Positions 23,259 through 32,152 are shown, numbered from the stretch's first letter. The stretch is 64,000 bases of DNA from Acidobacteriota bacterium (GCA_018000455.1 JAGNJW010000004.1:215486-279485); one strand, 5' to 3'. The notes: a model not told the origin generated them from the sequence alone. A program made the numbers and translations.

Positions 23259-26204
23259 ATGAAGCCCCCACCAGCCGTCTTGCGCGGCCTGCTCGTCGTG
23301 TGCCCTGGCGTGCAGTTCCGAGCCTCCCACCGGTCGCCGCGTCGAGCGAGCGACAATACCGGTCACCGGAAATGGCACAGTCTGGGCCGTTTCGTGACAG
23401 TGGGCCTGCTGGCTCTCTTGCCGGCGGTGGCTGCAGCGGATGACGCCCAGCCGGATCCCCGTCCGGCCGAGCGCGGTCTGCCGACGGTGACGGTGGTGGC
23501 GCCAGGCCATCTGGGCGCGCCCCAGCTCTTCGCTGTCTCTGTTTCCGGCCGCCGGCTCTACGTCGGCACGCTGACGGGCCTGGCCATTCACGACGGGGCC
23601 CACTGGGAGACCGTGGCCTCGCCCCGTGCTCTTTACGCAGTCCACGCCGGCGCCGGCGGACGCGTGGTGGCCGGTGGACCCGACACGCTGGTTGAACTCA
23701 GCGCACGGGCCGATGGTCAACGTCACTTCATATCGTTGCTCGATCGGCTGCCCGAATCCGACCGGATGATCGGCGATGTGCGATCGGTTCACGCCTTCGG
23801 CGAGACCTTCTTCGCGGTGACCGACCGCGCGCTCGTGCGCATCGCTGGTGCCGACGTGCAGGTCGTAGAACGCTGGCGTTCGGATCCCCGCCGGCGTGGG
23901 TTCGCGAGCCGCGACGTGCTGTACGTGGTATCGCAGGGCGCCGTCCGCGCCTTCACGCCAGCGGCTGCGCCGGTGGCCGACATTCTGACGGCGCACGATC
24001 CCTCCGAGGGCTTGGTGACCTTCGTCGCCGACCATCCCCAGGTCGGTCTCGTCGTCGGTCTCGACTCGCGCGGCATCTTCTGCGTGCGCGACGGCCAGTT
24101 GAAGCCCGCCGCAAACGGGGCCGGTGGCCTGCTCAGGCGTGGCATCACCGACGCACGCGTGCTGGGGAACGGCGCGCTCGCCCTCAGCAGCGACGTGGCC
24201 GGCCTGGTGCTGCTGACGCCCGACTTGGCACTCGACCGCACGATGGGTCGCGGCGAAGGGTTGCCGTCGGGACACATCGAGAGCTTCGCTGAGGACGCGG
24301 AGGGAGGCGTCTGGGTCGCCGGTCCGGCTCAGCTCGCGCGCATCGACTTCGGCGCGCCGCTCACCCTCATCGACTCCCGCCTCGGTCTCGAAGGCACGGT
24401 CAACGGCGTGGCGCGACATCGGGGCCTTCTGCACGTGCTCACGACCTCCGGCCTGTTCGTTCTCGACACCACCACCCGTGGATCCCGAAAGGTCGTCCCG
24501 CTGCCAGGCGTGACGGCCCGGGCGTGGGACGCCTACGACGCTGGCGACCACCTGCTCGTCGCCACCGCCGCCGGCGTCTACGAGAGCCGGCCGACCGGCG
24601 CGCGCCTCGTGCCCGGCACCGCCCGTCTCTCCGCCTACGCGCTGGCGCCGCGCGTCGACCGGCCAGACACGATGCTGGTCGGGTCGCGGACCGGGCTGTC
24701 ACTGCTCGTGCGGCAGGGCAGCGGATGGCGCTTTGCCAGCGACGTCGCCGGCGCCCCGCGATACGTCCGTACGATCGTCACGCGCCCGGGCGGCATCGCC
24801 TTTGTTGGCACGACCTTTGACGGCGTCGTGCGACTCAGCCTCGATGATCCGAAGGCCGCCGTCCGGACGCTGGTGCTGGGAGAGGCACACTTGTTGGACG
24901 TGAACGGTTCGCTGCACGTGCTCAACTCCGAGAGCGACACCCTGTCGCTCGTCGACGAGACGAGCGACACGATCACGCCCGTGAACCTGCAGGGCGCGGT
25001 GCTGCCGGAGCACATGGTACGATTCGCCTACGACCGACGCGGCGCGCTGTGGGCGAGCGGCCGCGGCGTCGAGCGCCTCGAACCCGGCACGACGGCCATG
25101 GACGCGATGCTCGACCGCAGCGTCAGCGTGCAGGCGATCGAGGTCGATGACGACGGCGTCGTGTGGCTCGGGAGCAACGTCGGATTGTGGCGGTTTGCCG
25201 GCCCGCGCGCTGCCGCGCCGGCGCGGCGGCCATTGCCCACGCTCGAACGCGTGTTCGTGAACGGCGCGCCGGTGGCCCGGGTGCAAGCCGATGGCCGGCC
25301 GCTCGAACTGGCCTTCGGCTTCGAGCGGCTGCGGCTCGAGTTCACGCCGAACACCTTCGCGCCGGACGCGGTGACGGCCTTCAAGCTCGAGCCCCTCGAT
25401 GCGGACTGGAGTCCAGCCCGCCGTGGCGTCGCGGCCGAGTACACCTCGCTGGCCGAGGGCACCTACCGCCTGCACATGCGGTCGGGCGCCGACGCCGGCA
25501 AGGCCGAAAGCCAGTGGCTGTTCACGGTTCGCCCGCCGTGGTACCGGACGCCGCTCGTCTACGCGCTCGAGATTGCCGGCGGGGTGGGCCTGCTGCTGCT
25601 CGTCAGCCAGCTGCGGACGCTTCGCCTGCGCCGGCGGTCGCATGAGCTCGAGCGTGCGGTGCGCGAGAAGACCGCGGCCCTTCAGGAAGCGAACCGCCGT
25701 CTCTCGGAACTCGCCTGGAGCGACGAACTGACCGCCCTCTACAACCGGCGCCACTTCGAGGACGCGATGGCTCAGGAATGGGCCCGGGCACACCGCACAC
25801 ATAGCCCCATCGCGCTCGTGATGGTCGACCTCGACCACTTCAAGTCGCTCAACGACACTCTGGGCCATGTCGCGGGCGACCGCGCGCTGCGCGCCGTCGC
25901 CGACGTCATCAAAGCGTGTGCACGACGGGCTGGCGACGTGGCGGCCCGTTACGGGGGCGAAGAGTTCGTCGTGCTGCTGCCCGGCGGCCGCCGTGAGCAT
26001 GTCGATGCCCTGGCCGAGGAGATCCGCCACGCGGTCGAGGCCCTGGCGTTGCCGCATCCGGGCTGTGACCTCGGGCGGGTCACCGTCAGCGTCGGCGTAG
26101 CGGCGGTCGTCGCGCCCGAAAGCCTGCACTCCACGCTGGTCGATGCCGCCGACCGCGCGCTCTATCGCGCGAAGGCCGCCGGCCGCAACGCCGTCGCCGC
26201 ATAG
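23259..26204 (+). CDS. membrane sensor with beta-propeller, Y_Y_Y domain and GGDEF domain
   Basis: Sensor diguanylate cyclase of about 980 aa. A periplasmic two-component-regulator propeller of repeated ~40-residue blades covers roughly residues 70-640. A Y_Y_Y-type immunoglobulin domain follows (LELAFGFERLRLEFTPNTFA to FTVRPPWYRTP), then a transmembrane helix (ALEIAGGVGLLLLVSQL), a coiled coil and the GGDEF domain. The active site is ARYGGEEFVVLL, a functional variant, with an RAGD inhibitory site five residues before it. Signal peptide near GRFVTVGLLALLPAVAAA. The start is uncertain: ATG 23259 and GTG 23394 are both possible. Output would be cyclic di-GMP. Confidence 0.85.
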   Translation: MKPPPAVLRGLLVVCPGVQFRASHRSPRRASDNTGHRKWHSLGRFVTVGLLALLPAVAAADDAQPDPRPAERGLPTVTVVAPGHLGAPQLFAVSVSGRRLYVGTLTGLAIHDGAHWETVASPRALYAVHAGAGGRVVAGGPDTLVELSARADGQRHFISLLDRLPESDRMIGDVRSVHAFGETFFAVTDRALVRIAGADVQVVERWRSDPRRRGFASRDVLYVVSQGAVRAFTPAAAPVADILTAHDPSEGLVTFVADHPQVGLVVGLDSRGIFCVRDGQLKPAANGAGGLLRRGITDARVLGNGALALSSDVAGLVLLTPDLALDRTMGRGEGLPSGHIESFAEDAEGGVWVAGPAQLARIDFGAPLTLIDSRLGLEGTVNGVARHRGLLHVLTTSGLFVLDTTTRGSRKVVPLPGVTARAWDAYDAGDHLLVATAAGVYESRPTGARLVPGTARLSAYALAPRVDRPDTMLVGSRTGLSLLVRQGSGWRFASDVAGAPRYVRTIVTRPGGIAFVGTTFDGVVRLSLDDPKAAVRTLVLGEAHLLDVNGSLHVLNSESDTLSLVDETSDTITPVNLQGAVLPEHMVRFAYDRRGALWASGRGVERLEPGTTAMDAMLDRSVSVQAIEVDDDGVVWLGSNVGLWRFAGPRAAAPARRPLPTLERVFVNGAPVARVQADGRPLELAFGFERLRLEFTPNTFAPDAVTAFKLEPLDADWSPARRGVAAEYTSLAEGTYRLHMRSGADAGKAESQWLFTVRPPWYRTPLVYALEIAGGVGLLLLVSQLRTLRLRRRSHELERAVREKTAALQEANRRLSELAWSDELTALYNRRHFEDAMAQEWARAHRTHSPIALVMVDLDHFKSLNDTLGHVAGDRALRAVADVIKACARRAGDVAARYGGEEFVVLLPGGRREHVDALAEEIRHAVEALALPHPGCDLGRVTVSVGVAAVVAPESLHSTLVDAADRALYRAKAAGRNAVAA

Positions 26205-26249
26205 CTCCGGACACGATACCGATCGCGTCTGGCGGCTCCTGCCCCGGCG

Positions 26250-27041
26250 TCAGCGCGACAGGGTCGTGCCGGCCAGCCGGCTCATCGCCAGCAGACCCTC
26301 GTCACCGATGTCGAGGCTGAGCGCGTTCACGTACAGCTTGATGTGCGCCTCGCAGACCGCGTCCGACATCTCTTGCGAATTGGCGCGCACGTAGGCCCGG
26401 CTGGCCTCGGGATGCGCGAATGCATGAGCGACCGAGGCCCGGATTGCCGCTTCAGCGGCGTCCAGGATGGCCGGACCGAGATCCGCGCGGGCGCAGATGC
26501 CGGCCAGCGGCACCGGCAACGCCGTTTCCCGCTGCCACCAGTCGCCGAGGTCGGCAATGCGCACCAGTCCGTGATCGGCGTAGGTAAAGCGGCTCTCGTG
26601 GATGATGAGGCCGGCATCCACGGCGCCGGATTCGACTGCGCCGAGGATCTGGTCGTAGCGAAACTCCACGACCTCGCCGAGGGCGGGGGCTGCCAGGCGC
26701 AGCAGGCGGAAGGCGGTCGTCTCACGCCCGGGGATGGCGATTCGCCCGCCGACGGCGTCGGCCAGGCTGGCCGGACGGCGCGCCACCACCAGCGGCCCGA
26801 CGCCGTGTCCGAGGGCCGCACCGCTGCGCAGCAGGCGGTAGCGGTCGCCGACGGCCGCGAAGGCGCCGACGCTCAGCTTCGTGAGTTCGAAGGCGCCGTG
26901 GTGGGCGCGACGGTTCAACTCTTCAATGTCGAGCAGTACCGCCCGCACCGTGAACGGCGCGTCCACGAGCCCATGAACCAGCGCGTGGAAAGCAAACGTG
27001 TCGTTGGGGCAGGGCGAGAAGCCGAAGCTCAGCGCACGCAT
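26250..27041 (-). CDS. mqnD: 1,4-dihydroxy-6-naphthoate synthase
   Basis: MqnD of the futalosine route to menaquinone, 263 aa. It converts cyclic dehypoxanthinyl futalosine to dihydroxynaphthoate. The hallmark N-terminus LSFGFSPCPNDTFAFHALV and the internal IAIPGRETTAFRLLRL, with a periplasmic-binding-protein-like fold, identify it. GLIIHESRFTYAD holds the conserved catalytic His. Start at MRALSFGF overlaps the mqnB 3' end by 13 bp. Convergent with the GGDEF sensor. Confidence 0.94.
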   Translation of the reverse strand: MRALSFGFSPCPNDTFAFHALVHGLVDAPFTVRAVLLDIEELNRRAHHGAFELTKLSVGAFAAVGDRYRLLRSGAALGHGVGPLVVARRPASLADAVGGRIAIPGRETTAFRLLRLAAPALGEVVEFRYDQILGAVESGAVDAGLIIHESRFTYADHGLVRIADLGDWWQRETALPVPLAGICARADLGPAILDAAEAAIRASVAHAFAHPEASRAYVRANSQEMSDAVCEAHIKLYVNALSLDIGDEGLLAMSRLAGTTLSR

Positions 27042-27619
27042 GCGGCGATCTCCCGGACGAGCCGCGGCGTCAGGGCCTTCACGGCCGCAAACGCCGCGTC
27101 GAAATGCCACAGCGTCCGGTCGGTGTCTTCGATCGTGTTCGAGACGACCCGCACCTCGATCGCGGGGATGCCCGCGAGCATCGCCGCGCGCAGCACCGCG
27201 AAGCCCTCCATCGCTTCTACCTCGCAGCCGGTCGTGTGACCGACGCGGCCACTCGTGCCGATGACGCGGCGGCTGGCCTCGGGGAGGGCGCGGCAGGCGG
27301 CCTCCACGAGGTCGCCTGCAACCGCGAGGCGCGACGGGGCGAGGGTGTCTGGCACGCCAAGGTCGGTGTACACCGCCCCGGTGCCAACGACGACGGCCGG
27401 GGTCACGAGACCCGAGGCCCGTCGCGCTCCGGCGATGCCCACGTGCACGATGAGGTCCGGCCGGTTGCCGGCCAGTGTCGCCGCGCAGGTGGCGGCCGCC
27501 TCCACCGGGCCGACGCCGCAGCAGAGCGTTCGCCAGCCCTCGGTCGGTGCGAGTTCCTGCCGGGTGGCGGCGATGACGAGGACGTGCGACAGACGATCCG
27601 AGTGGGGCGCGGCGGACAC
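27029..27619 (-). CDS. mqnB: futalosine hydrolase
   Basis: Nucleoside phosphorylase-fold hydrolase of 196 aa that removes hypoxanthine from futalosine in menaquinone synthesis. Motifs include GVGPVEAAATCAA, DLIVHVGIAGAR and EVEAMEGFAVLRAA, followed by RVVSNTIEDTD near the C terminus. Start is a GTG placed 9 nt after a TACACT -10 box, with no Shine-Dalgarno, so it should be a leaderless GTG start. It heads an mqnB-mqnD operon; mqnA and mqnC are outside the window. Confidence 0.92.
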   Translation of the reverse strand: MSAAPHSDRLSHVLVIAATRQELAPTEGWRTLCCGVGPVEAAATCAATLAGNRPDLIVHVGIAGARRASGLVTPAVVVGTGAVYTDLGVPDTLAPSRLAVAGDLVEAACRALPEASRRVIGTSGRVGHTTGCEVEAMEGFAVLRAAMLAGIPAIEVRVVSNTIEDTDRTLWHFDAAFAAVKALTPRLVREIAACVR

Positions 27620-27628
27620 GTGTCCGCC

Positions 27629-27634
27629 AGTGTA
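27629..27634 (-). promoter_or_regulatory. -10 box TACACT for mqnB
   Basis: Minus-strand TACACT ends 9 nt before the GTG start at 27619; leaderless transcript inferred. Confidence 0.5.
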
Positions 27635-27675
27635 CGCGGAACGCGCCGGGCGTCGCGGTCCAGGCGCGACGGGCG

Positions 27676-28764
27676 TTACAGTGCGGGCGCGGCGGCCGGC
27701 GCCTCGACGGTGGCCGGCTCCTGCCCCATGCTGTGAACGAAGCGGTAGTGGGAGCGCAGCGCGTCCATCAGGGTGATGTTCTCGCGGCAGGGGACGCCGT
27801 GCTCGGCGCACACGTCCTTCACCATGCGCGCCAGTGCCGGGTAATGCACGTGCGGAACGCGCGGGAACAGATGATGCTCGCGCTGGTAATTCAGGCCGCC
27901 GAGGAGCAGCCCGGCCAGGCGGCTCCGGGTGGCAAAATTCGCGGTCGTGGCGATTTGATGGACAACCCACTCGGGTCGCGTCTCCCCGTGCGCGGGGTGC
28001 TCGACGTTATCCACCGAGTGCGCCAGCTGGAACACGACGCTGAAGATGAGGCCCATGATCATCGAGACGAGCAGGTAGCAGCCGGCGACGGCGCCGATGC
28101 TGTGACGTGTCAGGGGAATCGCGAATGCCACGGTCAAGAAGAACACTTTGCCGCCGACCAGCCACCACATATCGGCGCCGCGCGGATAGCCGGCGGTCAG
28201 GCCGTCGTTCTTGCCGAGGAACAGCCGTTGCAGGTCGCTGTAAAGGTAGCGCAGGTGCACGCACGTGTAGAGCAGCCACAAGTAGATGTGCTGGTAACGG
28301 TGCCACCAGAACCACTGATGGTCCACGCTCAGCCGCGCCATCGGTCCGAGGTTGATATCGGCGTCCTCGTGCGGGATGTTCGTGTACACGTGGTGGTTGT
28401 GGTTGTGCTTGTCTTTCCAGAAATACGAGCTGGCCCCCATCAGGTCGAGGGTGAAGCCGGCCAGGCGGTTCACCAGCGGGTGCCGCGAAAACGTGCCGTG
28501 GTTGCCGTCGTGCTGGACGTTGAAGCCGATGCCGACCAGGGCGAGCGCCAGCACCACTGCGGAGGCAATGACGCCGCCAGTCGTCGACGCCTGGAAGACC
28601 AGCACCACGTAGGCCCAGACGGCCGTGCCGATGAGGGCGGCAGCCTTGGCATACATCACCGGACTATCCACCGTGGCTTGCGCACCCACGAACGAGCGCG
28701 CGCGCCTGTCGAGGGCGACCTTGAGAACGGCTGGGGAAGCAAACTCCGGGCGTGGGCGCTGCAA
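27676..28764 (-). CDS. membrane fatty acid desaturase, front-end type
   Basis: Membrane diiron desaturase of 362 aa. The three histidine boxes are QHDGNHGTF, KHNHNHHVYTN and YQREHHLFP. The last box is of QxxHH form, typical of front-end (delta-5/6-like) desaturases, but no cytochrome b5 domain is fused. Four to five hydrophobic segments are present. It would introduce a double bond in acyl chains of membrane lipids, with an electron donor from elsewhere. The start appears to be TTG, 9 nt after a TAGAGT -10 box; no ATG or GTG lies near. Confidence 0.9.
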   Translation of the reverse strand: MQRPRPEFASPAVLKVALDRRARSFVGAQATVDSPVMYAKAAALIGTAVWAYVVLVFQASTTGGVIASAVVLALALVGIGFNVQHDGNHGTFSRHPLVNRLAGFTLDLMGASSYFWKDKHNHNHHVYTNIPHEDADINLGPMARLSVDHQWFWWHRYQHIYLWLLYTCVHLRYLYSDLQRLFLGKNDGLTAGYPRGADMWWLVGGKVFFLTVAFAIPLTRHSIGAVAGCYLLVSMIMGLIFSVVFQLAHSVDNVEHPAHGETRPEWVVHQIATTANFATRSRLAGLLLGGLNYQREHHLFPRVPHVHYPALARMVKDVCAEHGVPCRENITLMDALRSHYRFVHSMGQEPATVEAPAAAPAL

Positions 28765-28773
28765 ACTAGGCTG

Positions 28774-28779
28774 ACTCTA
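28774..28779 (-). promoter_or_regulatory. -10 box TAGAGT for the desaturase
   Basis: Minus-strand TAGAGT ends 9 nt before the TTG start at 28764. Confidence 0.4.
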
Positions 28780-28800
28780 TCATGGGCGCCCGGGGCGATA

Positions 28801-28818
28801 GTGTCTCCTTTGAGACAC
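28801..28818. promoter_or_regulatory. inverted repeat, possible operator
   Basis: GTGTCTC-CTTT-GAGACAC is a perfect 7-bp inverted repeat with a 4-bp spacer. It lies about 22 bp upstream of the desaturase -10 box and 76 bp upstream of the -10 box of the divergent sulfur/oxidase cluster. Position and symmetry fit a dimeric repressor or activator site. No regulator gene lies next to it. Confidence 0.45.
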
Positions 28819-28893
28819 CACCGGCGGGGCCGGTCGGCAGAGGCCGGACAGGCAGGTTCTGTTCCTTGGGCGACGCCAGAGGGGCGACGCGGC

Positions 28894-28899
28894 TACAAT
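28894..28899 (+). promoter_or_regulatory. -10 box TACAAT for the DsrE/cbb3 cluster
   Basis: TACAAT lies 73 nt upstream of the first ATG of the cluster, giving a leader of about 65 nt with a GGGAGA Shine-Dalgarno. It is leadered, unlike many promoters here. Confidence 0.45.
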
Positions 28900-28972
28900 T
28901 CCTGCACGGTGCCGCTGCCGGCCGTGCGCTCACGGGCGGCCGCCCAGTGGCCGGAACACGGGAGACTCTCGC

Positions 28973-29608
28973 ATGTCGTCGCAAAAGCAGGATCGCCGCG
29001 CGCTGATTACCGGACTCGGCATCGCCGCCACCACGGTGACGTTCGGGTCGCAGGGCGCCCGGGCGCAGGGCGCGCCGTCACCCTTCGTGCCGGCGCGTCA
29101 CGAACTGGATGCCTGGATGCCGGCCATGCCTGGCAAGCACCGCGTCGTGCTCGACGTGGTTACGCCCGCCGGCATGCCCGACGGCATTCGCTTCGCCGGC
29201 AACCTGTTCAACGGCAACAAGGCGGGCTACGGCGTCGAGGAGTCGGAGTTGGCCCTCATCATGGTGATCAGGCATTCGGCCACGGCCTACGGCTTCTCGA
29301 ACGACATGTGGGCGAAGTACGGCAAGGTGCTCGACTCGAAGGCCACGCCGCCACCCCTCACCAATCCCTACGATTCCGGCGAGCGGAGGCAGCTCTCCGG
29401 CCTCGCCAAACGCGGGGTACAGTTCATGGTCTGCGGTTCGGCCAGCCGCGGGATCGCGGGACGGATCGCCGGCCAGGGCGGCGATGCCGACGCCGTCCTG
29501 AAGGAGATCTCGTCGAACCTCATCCCCAGCGCACGGCTCGTCTCAGCCGGCGTGGTCGGCGTCACGCACGCCCAGGAATACGGCTTCACCTTGTTGTACG
29601 TCGGATAG
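28973..29608 (+). CDS. Tat-exported DsrE-fold protein
   Basis: Protein of 211 aa. A twin-arginine signal (QDRRALITGLGIAATTVTFG, processed near ARAQG) opens it. The mature part resembles DsrE/DsrF-like sulfur-relay proteins: LALIMVIRHSATAYGFSNDM, then GVQFMVCGSASRGIAG with the single Cys at the position of the DsrE active-site cysteine, and a C-terminal SAGVVGVTHAQEYGFTLLYV. First gene of a seven-gene co-oriented cluster. It probably carries or binds sulfur in the periplasm, in contrast to cytoplasmic DsrEFH. Confidence 0.8.
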   Translation: MSSQKQDRRALITGLGIAATTVTFGSQGARAQGAPSPFVPARHELDAWMPAMPGKHRVVLDVVTPAGMPDGIRFAGNLFNGNKAGYGVEESELALIMVIRHSATAYGFSNDMWAKYGKVLDSKATPPPLTNPYDSGERRQLSGLAKRGVQFMVCGSASRGIAGRIAGQGGDADAVLKEISSNLIPSARLVSAGVVGVTHAQEYGFTLLYVG

Positions 29609-29619
29609 GAGCAGTCATC

Positions 29620-30720
29620 ATGCACGCGATACTCAGATTCTCAGCGCCCGTCGCCGTCGCCGTTGTCATGTCAGCCGGGCCGCTGGCGGCGCAGCCTGCC
29701 GGGGATTCCGCCCTCATCGCCGAGGCTGTTCAGGTACTGCCGGAGGCTCTGCGTGCAGATGCCACGGTCGTCGCCTACGACCCGGCCACCGGGGCGCGCC
29801 GCGTGGTGCGCCAGGGCTCGAACTTCATCGAGTGCCAGCCTCGCGATCCGGCCGACGGCTTCGTCCGCTGCTACCACAAGCTGTTCGGACCGCGGCGCGA
29901 CCTCGAGAAGAAGCTGAAGGCCGAGAAGAAGAGCGACGACGAGGTCAGCCAGGCCGTGGCCGCCGCCATCAAGGCCGGCACCATCCCGGCGACGCCGCAG
30001 GGCGTGATGTCGTACCGCCTGTACGACAAGCGCGATCGCATCCAGAACCTGTGGGTGATGTCGCTGCCGAATGCGACGCCGGAATCGGTCGGCGTGTCGA
30101 CCGACAGCCAGCGCAGCGCCGCCCTCGAGGGGCGCGGCCTGCCGTGGATGATGCTGCCCGGCACGCCAGGCGCGCACATCATGATCCCCATCAACCCCAA
30201 GCCCGCGAAGTCGACCATCAGTGACGTCGCCGCCGATCCGGTCGAGCAGGCCACGCTGCCGCTGCCGCAGGACTTGCGCGCCGGAGCCACCGTCTACACC
30301 TACGATGAGCACGGCGCCCGCAAGGTGCTGCGCCAGGGCACGAACCAGATCGAGTGCATGCCACGCGGGGCCGACGACTTCACCTGGTGCTACAACAAGG
30401 CGGGCGCCGCGCGCCGGGATCTGTCGGCCAAGCTGCGCGCCGAGAAGAAGACCGATCAGGAGATCCAGGCGGCGATGGCCGAGGCCACCAAGGCCGGCAC
30501 CATCACCCCGACGTCTTTCGGCACCATGTCCTACCGGATGTACAGCAAGCCCGATCGCATCCAGTTGTTGTGGGTGCTGTCGGTGCCGGGCGCCACGCCC
30601 GAGTCGATCGGCGTCTCGACGGCCAGCCAGCGCGACGAGGCCCTGGAGCTGCACGGTCTCCCGTGGCTGATGCTGCCCGGCACGCCGGGCGCGCACATCA
30701 TGATCCCGATCAACAAGTAG
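29620..30720 (+). CDS. secreted protein with two tandem ~160-residue repeats
   Basis: Protein of 366 aa with a Sec signal peptide (SAPVAVAVVMSAGPLAAQPA). It consists of two copies of one module, each starting near a V.Y/TYD.....R.VLRQG segment. Each runs through IECxPR, CYxK, RRDLxxKLxAEKK and KAGTI, then MSYRxYxKxDRIQxLWV, and ends MLPGTPGAHIMIPIN. Each copy has two conserved cysteines (IEC and the following C-Y), which could form a disulfide or bind a ligand. No known family recognised. It sits between the Tat-DsrE protein and the cbb3 oxidase genes, 11 bp after the former, so it belongs to that operon. Confidence 0.75.
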   Translation: MHAILRFSAPVAVAVVMSAGPLAAQPAGDSALIAEAVQVLPEALRADATVVAYDPATGARRVVRQGSNFIECQPRDPADGFVRCYHKLFGPRRDLEKKLKAEKKSDDEVSQAVAAAIKAGTIPATPQGVMSYRLYDKRDRIQNLWVMSLPNATPESVGVSTDSQRSAALEGRGLPWMMLPGTPGAHIMIPINPKPAKSTISDVAADPVEQATLPLPQDLRAGATVYTYDEHGARKVLRQGTNQIECMPRGADDFTWCYNKAGAARRDLSAKLRAEKKTDQEIQAAMAEATKAGTITPTSFGTMSYRMYSKPDRIQLLWVLSVPGATPESIGVSTASQRDEALELHGLPWLMLPGTPGAHIMIPINK

Positions 30721-30730
30721 GATCACGCCG

Positions 30731-32152
30731 CTGTCCGCGCGTTCGTCCGACACGCTCGTCCACACCGGTCTCGTCCGCGCGCACGGCCTGGCGGCTCTCG
30801 TCACGCTGCTGCTCTCGGTCGCCTTCGGCCTCGTCGCCGCCTGGCAGCTCATCGCGCCCGATCTCGGGCGCGATGTCGCCTGGCTCGGCTGGGGGCGCAT
30901 CCGCTACGCCCACACGCAGGGCATCATGCTCGGCTGGCTGGCCAACGCGTTCCTGGCGTTTCTCTACCACGCCGTGCCCATTCTCACCGGCCGTCCGGTC
31001 ACGAGCGTGCGCCTCGGCGTCTGGTTGTTCGCGCTGTGGAACTTCGCCGTGATGCTGCCGGGCTGGACGCTCGTGCTCGCCGGCGTCAGTCAGCCGCTGG
31101 AGTGGGCGGAGTTCCCGCTCGTCGTCGATGTCGTGGTCGTCGTGGCGCTGGTGCTGGCCGCCGTGCAGTTCCTGCCCGGTTTCTTCCGCCGCGGTGTCGA
31201 GTCGCTCTACGTGTCGAGCTGGTACATCATCGGCGGGCTCGTCTTCACGTTGCTGTCGTACCCGATGGGGAACCTGGTGCCGGAGTTCCTGCCCGGCGCG
31301 GCGGGCGCGGCCATCAGCGGCCTGTGGATCCACGACGCCGTGGGCTTGTTCGTGACGCCGCTGGCGTTGGCCATCATCTACTTCGTGATTCCGGCGTCGA
31401 CCGGCCGGCCGATCTTCAGCCACTTCCTGTCGATGCTCGGTTTCTGGCTGCTCTTCTTCCTCTATCCCCTGAACGGCACGCATCACTACGTCTACTCGGT
31501 CATCCCGATGGCGGCGCAGCTGGCCGCGATCGCGACCTCGACGCTGCTCGGCGTGGATGTCGTCATCGTCGTCGCCAACCTCTTCCTCTCGATGCGGGGG
31601 GCGGGCGTGCTGCCGCGCGATCCGGCGCTGCGGTTCATAGGCACGGGCACGTTGTTCTACCTGATCGTCAGTCTGCAGGGGTCGGCACAGGCGCAGATGG
31701 CGGTCAACCAGGCCGTGCACTTCACCGACTGGGTGGTGGCACACTCGCACATGGCGATGCTGGGCTTTGCGAGTTTCGCGGCCGCCGGCGGCCTGGTGCA
31801 CGTCTGGCAACGGATGCCCGAGGCGCGCTACAACGCGCGGGCGATTTCGTGGGCCTACTGGCTGCTGGTGGTGGGTCTGGTCGCCATGGTCGTGGATCTC
31901 ACCGTCGCCGGACTCGTGCAGGGCGGCCTGTGGAAGAGCGGGGCGCCGTGGATCGACTCGGTGACGGCATCCCGTGTCTATTGGGTGGCGCGCGCCCACA
32001 TCGGCACCATCCTCGCGGCGGGCTTCATCGCCTTGCTCGCTGGACTCACGACCGGGCCGCGCGGCGCCGGCATGGCGGTGCGCCCACAGCCGGCCGCTGA
32101 TGCTCACGGCGTCGTGGCGCCGCGCCTCACGCCCGTGACGGAGGCGCCGTGA
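30731..32152 (+). CDS. ccoN: cbb3-type cytochrome c oxidase subunit I (CcoN), non-canonical start
   Basis: Heme-copper oxidase catalytic subunit. All metal ligands are visible: RYAHTQGIMLGW (low-spin heme His), WIHDAVGLF (CuB His), YPLNGTHHYVY with the active-site Tyr and two CuB His, and HFTDWVVAHSHMAMLG with the heme b3/b His residues. About 12 membrane segments. The only ATG nearby (30926) would delete the first helix and the heme ligand just before it. No ATG, GTG or TTG exists upstream in frame after the stop at 30701. I place the start at CTG 30731, 8 nt after a TAGGA Shine-Dalgarno; ATC at 30722 is an alternative. Confidence 0.85.
   Translation: MSARSSDTLVHTGLVRAHGLAALVTLLLSVAFGLVAAWQLIAPDLGRDVAWLGWGRIRYAHTQGIMLGWLANAFLAFLYHAVPILTGRPVTSVRLGVWLFALWNFAVMLPGWTLVLAGVSQPLEWAEFPLVVDVVVVVALVLAAVQFLPGFFRRGVESLYVSSWYIIGGLVFTLLSYPMGNLVPEFLPGAAGAAISGLWIHDAVGLFVTPLALAIIYFVIPASTGRPIFSHFLSMLGFWLLFFLYPLNGTHHYVYSVIPMAAQLAAIATSTLLGVDVVIVVANLFLSMRGAGVLPRDPALRFIGTGTLFYLIVSLQGSAQAQMAVNQAVHFTDWVVAHSHMAMLGFASFAAAGGLVHVWQRMPEARYNARAISWAYWLLVVGLVAMVVDLTVAGLVQGGLWKSGAPWIDSVTASRVYWVARAHIGTILAAGFIALLAGLTTGPRGAGMAVRPQPAADAHGVVAPRLTPVTEAP

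Noticed and set aside
30926..32152. Start of ccoN at the ATG 30926
   Set aside because: It would remove the first membrane helix and leave the RYAHTQG heme-ligand region outside the protein.
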